From: Campylobacteraceae bacterium
Lineage (GTDB): Bacteria; Campylobacterota; Campylobacteria; Campylobacterales; Sulfurovaceae
Reading direction: 5' to 3'
Length of the DNA: 5,207 nucleotides
NCBI GenBank assembly: GCA_027002665.1
Contig: JALWZK010000207.1
Span: 1-5,207 of the forward strand
Position numbers and translations under genes: made by a program
In this document: positions 1 to 5,207 of the stretch, one piece after another
Numbering within the stretch: position 1 is the stretch's first letter
Layout of the letters: the number at the start of each line of letters is the position of its first letter
Notes under the pieces: model-generated
The model's input: the letters and a program-made list of their open reading frames with translations, nothing else
Told to the model about the DNA's origin: nothing
The model's database searches: none

Positions 1-1795
1 ATTTTGGATTATGTTAATTACTCGGATTTATCAGATTAGTATTAAATCCAATCTATATTATGAGGGGTTGGCTAAGAATAATATAGAGAGAAAATATTTT
101 ATAAAGCCTGTGAGGGGAGAGATATTAGATAGAAATGGAAAACTACTTGCCGTCAATAAGATAGGATTCTCTATTAAAATTGCTCCACATTTAAAAACAA
201 ATAGCAAAGAGCTTAATCAGACTATAGAGAGTATTGTGGAGGAGTTTCCAGATTATAATGCAACTAAACTACTAAAAAGATATAAGAAGATGAACTCACC
301 TTATAACCATAGATTTATTAAGGTGATAGATTTTATCTCCTATGAAGATATGATTGGAGCCTATCCTAAATTAACTATCAATAAATTAATAAAGATAGAT
401 TCCGAAACAGAGAGATACTATCCTGCTGGGAGTATGGCTACACATATAGTTGGATATGTCGGTCGCTCAAACAGAAGAGATAATGAGAGAGATATTGTAG
501 TTGATAAGGTAGGGGTTGTCGGTAAAACCGGCTTGGAGAGACAATATAATAAAATTCTGGAAGGGGAGTTAGGTTATAGAACAGTCAAGGTTAGTGCAAC
601 AAATAAAGTTGTTGCAGAGCTTGAGAAGAAGAAACCTATTGAGGACCAAAATCTAATCTTAAATATAGATTTAGATTTACAAAAGAAGATAAATGAACTC
701 TTTGTTGGACAGGCGGGGGTTGCAATTGTTATGAATGTAAATGGAGATGTATTGGCTGCCGTTAGCTATCCATCTTATGACCCCAATCTATTTGTGGGAG
801 GTATCTCTTCAAAAGATTGGAGAGCTCTTATAGATGACCTAAATCACCCCTTTACCAATAAGATTGTGGCAGGATTATATCCTCCCGGCTCCACTATTAA
901 AATGGGAATGGCATTAGCCTACTCCAAGTCAGGAAAGGGAACCTTAGATAAGGCAGAATATTGTAAAGGCTACATTAAAATAGGTAAAAATAAACACAAA
1001 TTTAGATGTTGGTCAAAGTGGGGACATGGAACGGTAAACTTAAGAAAGGCAATTAGAGAGAGTTGTGATGTCTATTTCTATAACAAGAGTCTTCAAGTTG
1101 GAATTAATGATATGTCAAAATATCTAAATGAGTTTGGATTGGGGGTTAAAACCGGTATAGATTTACCACGAGAGAGGTCGGGAGTTATTCCAAATAAAGA
1201 GTGGAAAATGAAAACATATAAACAGCCATGGTATTTAGGGGAGACCATAATTGCCTCTATCGGTCAAGGGTATGATTTGGTTACACCTATGCAGGTTGCA
1301 AGATATACAGCATTCTTGGCAACTAAGAAACTTCCTACACCTCATCTGGCACATATTGTAGCCGGTAAAATTGTTAAACCTGAATATAAAGAGATAGATG
1401 TAAACTGGCGTTATTTAGACCTAATTCGTAAAGGTATGTATGATGTCTGTAACTCCCCAAGGGGAACAGCAAGAAGATTTATGTCCCACCTTCCAATAGT
1501 GGTAGCAGGAAAAACTGGAACCTCACAAGTTGTAGCAATTCCACAGAGAGAGAAGCGAAGAATGAAAGAGTCTGAAATGGAGTATTATAGTCGCTCCCAC
1601 GCTTGGCTAACCACCTATGCACCTTTTCATAATCCCAAATATGTAGTGACTGTATTGGTAGAGCATGGGGGACATGGTGGTAGTGCCTCTGCTCCAATTG
1701 CCGCAGAGATATATAGATGGATGTATAAAAGGGGTTATTTTAAAGATGAAGAGGATAAAAAGAGAGAGAGTGATAAGAAAAAAAAGAAGAAGTAG
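1..1795 (+). CDS. mrdA: Penicillin-binding protein 2 (peptidoglycan D,D-transpeptidase, elongasome), 5'-partial
   Basis: Class B penicillin-binding protein that crosslinks peptidoglycan stem peptides during lateral-wall growth, working in the periplasm with RodA and MreBCD (family knowledge). The frame is already open at base 2 (Phe-Trp-Ile before the first ATG at base 11), and the N-terminal membrane helix expected of PBP2 is missing, so ATG 11 is probably internal and the gene starts upstream. Counting that Met as 1, 594 residues are visible: the RGEILDRNG dimerisation-domain motif at 35-43, a pedestal region to about 200, then the transpeptidase domain. All three catalytic motifs are present: STIK at 294-297 (Ser294 nucleophile, Lys297), SCD at 351-353 and KTGT at 501-504. 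Cys318, Cys333, His339 and Cys352 form a possible metal site. The C-terminus is a charged tail ending in six lysines. FtsI/PBP3 is the alternative; the SCD motif and overall resemblance favour PBP2. The gene converges on glmS. Confidence 0.95.
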   Translation, partial: FWIMLITRIYQISIKSNLYYEGLAKNNIERKYFIKPVRGEILDRNGKLLAVNKIGFSIKIAPHLKTNSKELNQTIESIVEEFPDYNATKLLKRYKKMNSPYNHRFIKVIDFISYEDMIGAYPKLTINKLIKIDSETERYYPAGSMATHIVGYVGRSNRRDNERDIVVDKVGVVGKTGLERQYNKILEGELGYRTVKVSATNKVVAELEKKKPIEDQNLILNIDLDLQKKINELFVGQAGVAIVMNVNGDVLAAVSYPSYDPNLFVGGISSKDWRALIDDLNHPFTNKIVAGLYPPGSTIKMGMALAYSKSGKGTLDKAEYCKGYIKIGKNKHKFRCWSKWGHGTVNLRKAIRESCDVYFYNKSLQVGINDMSKYLNEFGLGVKTGIDLPRERSGVIPNKEWKMKTYKQPWYLGETIIASIGQGYDLVTPMQVARYTAFLATKKLPTPHLAHIVAGKIVKPEYKEIDVNWRYLDLIRKGMYDVCNSPRGTARRFMSHLPIVVAGKTGTSQVVAIPQREKRRMKESEMEYYSRSHAWLTTYAPFHNPKYVVTVLVEHGGHGGSASAPIAAEIYRWMYKRGYFKDEEDKKRESDKKKKKK

Positions 1796-1797
1796 TC

Positions 1798-1824
1798 ACC
1801 TATCTTAAAAAAGAAAAGATAGGT
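1798..1824. terminator. Inverted repeat, probable shared terminator between convergent mrdA and glmS
   Basis: ACCTATCTT at 1798-1806 pairs perfectly with AAGATAGGT at 1816-1824, giving a 9-bp stem with a 9-base A-rich loop. It fills most of the 35-base gap between the mrdA stop (1793-1795) and the glmS stop (1831-1833), the expected place for a bidirectional terminator. On the minus strand a T-rich stretch (complement of the A-run at 1778-1785) follows about a dozen bases after the stem. On the plus strand no good U-tract follows. The stem has only three G-C pairs, so intrinsic termination may be weak and better for glmS than for mrdA. A role in protecting mRNA 3' ends is also possible. Confidence 0.55.
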
Positions 1825-1830
1825 AATAAG

Positions 1831-3645
1831 TTACTCAACAGTTACAGACTTAGCGAGATTTCGAGGCATATCCACATCATTTCCCAATCTAATAGAAACC
1901 TCTAAGGCCAATAGTTGAGTTATAACCATCATTTCAAAAAACTCCAACATGGCATGAGAGCTATATTTCGTCCGTATAAAATCATCTGCTAACTCAAACT
2001 CCTCTGGAGATATGGCAAGGATAGTAGCATCTCTGGCACTAAGCTCCTCTACATTTGATTTTATCTTATCGTAGTGTAGGGATTTTGGCATAAGTGCAAT
2101 AGTGAATAGTTCACTATCGGCTAAGGCTATTGGTCCATGTTTCATCTCTCCCGCCGGATACCCCTCTGCATGAAGATAGCTTATCTCCTTTAATTTTAAA
2201 GCCCCCTCTAACGCAAGTGGGAAAAATATATCTCTCCCAATAAAGAAAAAGCCGTGTCCGTGAAGATACCTTTTTGAGAGTCTATGAATTTTATCATGGA
2301 GTCTATCCGTCACAATTAAAACTTTTGGAACTTTTCTAACTGCATTCAACTCTCGATTTAGCCTATCTTTTGAGATATTTCCTTTTAACTCTGCAATATA
2401 TAGAGATAGTAACCATAGCACCATTGTTTGGGTAGCAAATGCTTTTGTGCTTGCTACCCCCTTTTCTATTCCCGCTCTTGTTAAAATTGCGCTCCCACTC
2501 TCTCTAACTATTGATGAGTTATCAACATTACATATAGTGAGAGTTTTGAGACCTGCCCGATTTGCCATTTTTAGTGCCTCTAAGGTATCTGCTGTCTCTC
2601 CACTTTGGGAAATTGTAATAAATAGAGTATCTCTCTGTAGTAGTGGCTCTTTATATCTAAACTCCGATGCAATCTCAACCTGTGTTGGAATTTTTGCCAA
2701 TCTCTCAAATAGATATGCACCTGTTAATGCTGAGTGGTAACTTGTGCCACATGCACATATCTTTATACTATTGATATTTTCAAATAGACTCTTATCCAAC
2801 TCTTCAAACTCCACTCTATCATCTAAAACTCTCCCAATCATACAATCGTTCATAACTTGCGACTGTTCATATATCTCCTTTTCCATAAAAAATCTAAAAC
2901 CATCTTTTTGAGCCATCTTTTTATCTGTAGGTAACGGTTTTTTTAGAATTTTTTTCTCTATACCACTGCTATCAAACAGTTTAACTTCACCTTTTTTTGC
3001 ATATCCATACTCTCCATCTTCAAGATAATAGACCTCTGTTGCCTTTCCAATAATAGGTGTATCTGATGATGCAAAGTATATCTCATCTTCTTCATTAAAA
3101 CCGATAAGTAGTGGTGAACCACTCTTAGCAAAAAATATACTCTCCGGCTCTGCCTCTGTAATAAGTAGAATTGCATAAGCTCCATTAAGTTTAGATACTG
3201 TCTGTTTAAATGAGTTAAATGGATTTTTAAAATCACTATTATTTTTTTCAAATAGATGCACAATTGTCTCTGTATCGGTTTGGCTTAAAAAGGTTACTCC
3301 CATCTTCTCTAACTCATCTTTAATCTCTTGATAGTTCTCTATAATTCCATTATGGACAACAAAACTATACTCTCCTAAGTGGGGGTGGGCATTTAACTCC
3401 GTCGGTTTACCATGAGTTGCCCATCTTGTATGTCCAATAGCGACACCAAAACCACTACTGCTATAATTTTTTGTCTTATCTCTTAAATTTTTTAGTTTTC
3501 CAACAGCCTTAAAATGTTTTAACCCATCTTTCTCAATAATAGCAATGCCTGCTGAATCGTATCCTCTATACTCTAACTCCTTTAATCCATCTAATAATAT
3601 ACTCTTTTTCTCTTTTTTACCGATATATCCGACAATTCCACACAT
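1831..3645 (-). CDS. glmS: Glutamine--fructose-6-phosphate aminotransferase (isomerizing), glucosamine-6-phosphate synthase
   Basis: Cytoplasmic enzyme making glucosamine-6-phosphate and glutamate from fructose-6-phosphate and glutamine, the first committed step to UDP-GlcNAc for peptidoglycan and lipopolysaccharide. Complete at 604 residues, close to the 609 of E. coli. The start is fixed by MCGIVG: Met removal exposes Cys2 as the N-terminal nucleophile. The glutaminase domain (about 2-240) shows HTRWATHG at 72-79, HNG at 98-100 and QTDTE at 122-126. The isomerase part has two SIS domains: CGTS at 299-302 and SQSGET at 346-351 in the first, then the region after GVASTKAF (397-403). Sugar-site residues are present: Glu487, His503 and Lys599, matching E. 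coli Glu488, His504 and the Schiff-base Lys603. The C-terminus DMPRNLAKSVTVE is the conserved tail that links the two active sites. It lies 6 bases after glgB, so it is very likely cotranscribed. No key residue is missing. Confidence 0.98.
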   Translation of the reverse strand: MCGIVGYIGKKEKKSILLDGLKELEYRGYDSAGIAIIEKDGLKHFKAVGKLKNLRDKTKNYSSSGFGVAIGHTRWATHGKPTELNAHPHLGEYSFVVHNGIIENYQEIKDELEKMGVTFLSQTDTETIVHLFEKNNSDFKNPFNSFKQTVSKLNGAYAILLITEAEPESIFFAKSGSPLLIGFNEEDEIYFASSDTPIIGKATEVYYLEDGEYGYAKKGEVKLFDSSGIEKKILKKPLPTDKKMAQKDGFRFFMEKEIYEQSQVMNDCMIGRVLDDRVEFEELDKSLFENINSIKICACGTSYHSALTGAYLFERLAKIPTQVEIASEFRYKEPLLQRDTLFITISQSGETADTLEALKMANRAGLKTLTICNVDNSSIVRESGSAILTRAGIEKGVASTKAFATQTMVLWLLSLYIAELKGNISKDRLNRELNAVRKVPKVLIVTDRLHDKIHRLSKRYLHGHGFFFIGRDIFFPLALEGALKLKEISYLHAEGYPAGEMKHGPIALADSELFTIALMPKSLHYDKIKSNVEELSARDATILAISPEEFELADDFIRTKYSSHAMLEFFEMMVITQLLALEVSIRLGNDVDMPRNLAKSVTVE

Positions 3646-3651
3646 ATACTA

Positions 3652-5207
3652 CTACTCCTTATCTCTATTAACAAGTTTAAAAAATCTAACACTCAATGGA
3701 GTTAAATCTATCTCTATCATATTCTCCTTCTCTCCTATTACAAAATATGTTGAGTTAAATACCCTTCTTCTATTGGTGTCGGTTCCGGCAAACTTTCTAC
3801 CATCTGAATTAAAAATTAGTTTATATTTTCCACTCATAGTTACCGGCGCATAGTAGTTATAGTATGTTGCTCCTGAGAAGTTACATACAACCAAAATTCT
3901 CTCATCTTTATAGACTCTCTCAAATACAATGATATTTCTACTCGCATCATCAGCATTACACCACTCAAAATTCTCCTTAGTATCATATTGGAGAGCCTTT
4001 TCCTGTTTATAGAGTCTATTTAAATCTTGGATTAGTCTCTGCACCCCTTTATGGGAGTCATACTCCAAAACCTCCCAATCTAACTGTTTTTCATAATTCC
4101 ACTCATTAAATTGAGCTATCTCATTCCCCATAAAGAGAAGTTTTTTACCCATAAAGGCATACATAAATGAGTATAATGCTCTCAAGTTGGCAAACTGCCA
4201 ATCATAGAGTCCACTCATCTTATTTATCATACTCCCTTTCATGTGAACAACCTCATCATGACTCAGTGGTAATATAAACTTCTCATCAAAGGCATATGTA
4301 AAGATAAATGTTAAATCATTATGGTGGTATTGTCTATTTATCGGGTCTAATTTAAAGTAGTCTATGACATCATTCATCCACCCCATATTCCACTTATAGT
4401 CAAATCCTAACCCCTCTTTTTTATCGGTTACCCCTAAGAATGTAGTCGATTCTTCTGCTATCATTATTACATTTTTATCTTTTTTATGAACATTTTTATT
4501 TAATTTTTTTAGAAAATCGATAGCACCTAAGTTTAAATTATTTCCATACTTATTTGGAGTCCACTCTCCATCTTCTCTCTGATAGTCAAGATATAACATA
4601 GATGCAACCCCATCAACTCTAATACCATCAATATTATACTCCTCTATCCACCATAAAGCACTACTAATTAAGAAAGATTTAACATAGTCACTATCGTAAT
4701 TAAATATATTACTTTTCCATTGTGGGTGATAACTCTTCTCATGGTTTGGGTGTTCATATAGTGCAGTCCCATCAAAAGCTATTAGTCCATGTCCATCTGT
4801 AGCAAAATGGGAGGGAACCCAATCTAAAATGATGCCTATATTGTGCTTATGAGATATATCTATAAAATATTTGAAATCATCTGGTGAGCCATATCGTGAG
4901 GTGGGAGCAAAATATCCTGTATCTTGATAACCCCATGAACCATCAAAGGGGTGTTCCATAATAGGTAGTAGCTCAATATGTGTAAATCCCATCTTTTTAA
5001 CATATTTAACGAGACTTCTTGCCAAATCTCTATATGTTAAATAGCTCTTTATATCTCTCTTCCATGAGCCGAGATGCACCTCATAGATAGATATGGTCTC
5101 ACTCTTTTTGGGTTTTTCATACTTAAATTCATATTTACTCTTAAATATAATTGAGGCTGAATTTGGTCTTACCTCTGCATATCTTGCATAGGGGTCTGCT
5201 TTTAAAA
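3652..5207 (-). CDS. glgB: 1,4-alpha-glucan branching enzyme (GH13), 5'-partial
   Basis: Cytoplasmic glycogen branching enzyme: cuts an alpha-1,4 glucan chain and rejoins it through an alpha-1,6 bond. The GTG at 5077-5079 is not the start; it encodes Val in the conserved IYEVHLGSW. Upstream the frame stays open to the window edge for 42 more codons, beginning [11 protein letters not shown], the usual end of the N-terminal CBM48/linker region. About 517 residues are visible; full-length enzymes have about 630-730. Numbering that Val as 1, the GH13 regions are DWVPSHF at 86-92 (Asp86, His91), GIRVD at 152-156 (nucleophile Asp156), AEES at 208-211 (acid/base Glu209) and LSHDE at 272-276 (Asp275). 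[14 protein letters not shown] (51-64) and LLFMGNE (314-320) are also typical, and the C-terminal beta domain follows to residue 475. The Gly usual in VVHGK is Met280. GlgB rather than isoamylase GlgX, from the AEEST and LDW signatures. First gene of the visible glgB-glmS pair. Confidence 0.96.
   Translation of the reverse strand, partial: LKADPYARYAEVRPNSASIIFKSKYEFKYEKPKKSETISIYEVHLGSWKRDIKSYLTYRDLARSLVKYVKKMGFTHIELLPIMEHPFDGSWGYQDTGYFAPTSRYGSPDDFKYFIDISHKHNIGIILDWVPSHFATDGHGLIAFDGTALYEHPNHEKSYHPQWKSNIFNYDSDYVKSFLISSALWWIEEYNIDGIRVDGVASMLYLDYQREDGEWTPNKYGNNLNLGAIDFLKKLNKNVHKKDKNVIMIAEESTTFLGVTDKKEGLGFDYKWNMGWMNDVIDYFKLDPINRQYHHNDLTFIFTYAFDEKFILPLSHDEVVHMKGSMINKMSGLYDWQFANLRALYSFMYAFMGKKLLFMGNEIAQFNEWNYEKQLDWEVLEYDSHKGVQRLIQDLNRLYKQEKALQYDTKENFEWCNADDASRNIIVFERVYKDERILVVCNFSGATYYNYYAPVTMSGKYKLIFNSDGRKFAGTDTNRRRVFNSTYFVIGEKENMIEIDLTPLSVRFFKLVNRDKE
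3655..3660 (-). promoter_or_regulatory. Ribosome binding site of glmS, embedded in the end of glgB
   Basis: Read on the minus strand this is AAGGAG, a strong Shine-Dalgarno sequence, 9 bases before the glmS ATG at 3643-3645. The same six bases are the last two sense codons of glgB (Lys-Glu) and are followed directly by its TAG stop at 3652-3654. Ribosomes finishing glgB therefore stop on top of the glmS initiation site, which suggests translational coupling. It also confirms the glmS start. Confidence 0.85.

Noticed and set aside
1479..1697. Minus-strand open frame of 72 codons inside mrdA
   Set aside because: Lies wholly antisense to the conserved KTGT-containing end of PBP2, with no recognisable motif; a shadow frame.
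2447..2740. Plus-strand open frame of 97 codons inside glmS
   Set aside because: Antisense to conserved SIS-domain codons and with no recognisable protein features.
2938..2998. Three runs of seven T (seven A in the sense of glmS) as phase-variation tracts
   Set aside because: Runs are short, A/T rather than the long G/C tracts used for phase variation in this group, and code for lysines in the inter-domain linker of an essential enzyme.
2958..3263. Minus-strand open frame of 101 codons in a second frame of glmS
   Set aside because: Overlaps glmS on the same strand in another frame; low-complexity and Leu-rich from composition, no family resemblance.
3646..3651. glmS ribozyme/riboswitch leader
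   Set aside because: Only 6 bases separate glgB from glmS and the upstream DNA is conserved GlgB coding sequence, so there is no untranslated leader to hold one.
3661..3760. Possible internal promoter for glmS within the end of glgB
   Set aside because: AT-rich hexamers can be found but none stands out from background, and no separate start signal is visible.
3545..3853. Plus-strand open frame of 102 codons across the glgB-glmS junction
   Set aside because: Antisense to both real genes, whose conserved ends are intact; composition explains it.

Overview
This is an AT-rich (roughly two-thirds A+T by eye), gene-dense bacterial window holding three housekeeping genes and almost no non-coding DNA. 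The left part (bases 1-1795, + strand) is the 3' bulk of mrdA, encoding the cell-elongation transpeptidase PBP2. It converges on a minus-strand pair: glgB (glycogen branching enzyme, truncated by the right edge) followed 6 bases later by complete glmS (glucosamine-6-phosphate synthase). The style of the PBP2 N-terminus, the codon use and the low G+C suggest Campylobacterota (Epsilonproteobacteria), more likely an environmental member with glycogen metabolism than a Campylobacter or Helicobacter. This is inferred from memory of the family and I would not name a genus.

Layout: 1-1795 mrdA, whose N-terminal membrane anchor lies before base 1. 1796-1830 is a 35-base convergent intergenic gap with a perfect 9-bp inverted repeat, the likely shared terminator. 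1831-3645 is glmS on the minus strand. 3646-3651 is a spacer, with the glmS ribosome binding site lying inside the last codons of glgB. 3652-5207 is glgB on the minus strand; its reading frame stays open to the right edge, so its true start lies outside. No stretch over 300 bases lacks a gene.

How the genes connect: GlmS turns fructose-6-phosphate into glucosamine-6-phosphate, the entry to UDP-GlcNAc and so to peptidoglycan and lipopolysaccharide. PBP2 crosslinks the finished wall polymer during elongation. GlgB branches the alpha-glucan store that draws on the same hexose-phosphate pool. Coupling glgB to glmS in one transcript puts carbon storage and amino-sugar synthesis under shared control (inference).

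I did not find a new multi-gene system here; these are well-known enzymes. The most useful second-look points are: a Cys/Cys/His/Cys set in PBP2 whose spacing matches a zinc site I recall from gammaproteobacterial PBP2; complete absence of GATC, GTAC and CTAG on my hand scan; GAG strongly preferred over GAA despite the AT-rich background; and a slippery A-run before the hairpin at the mrdA stop.
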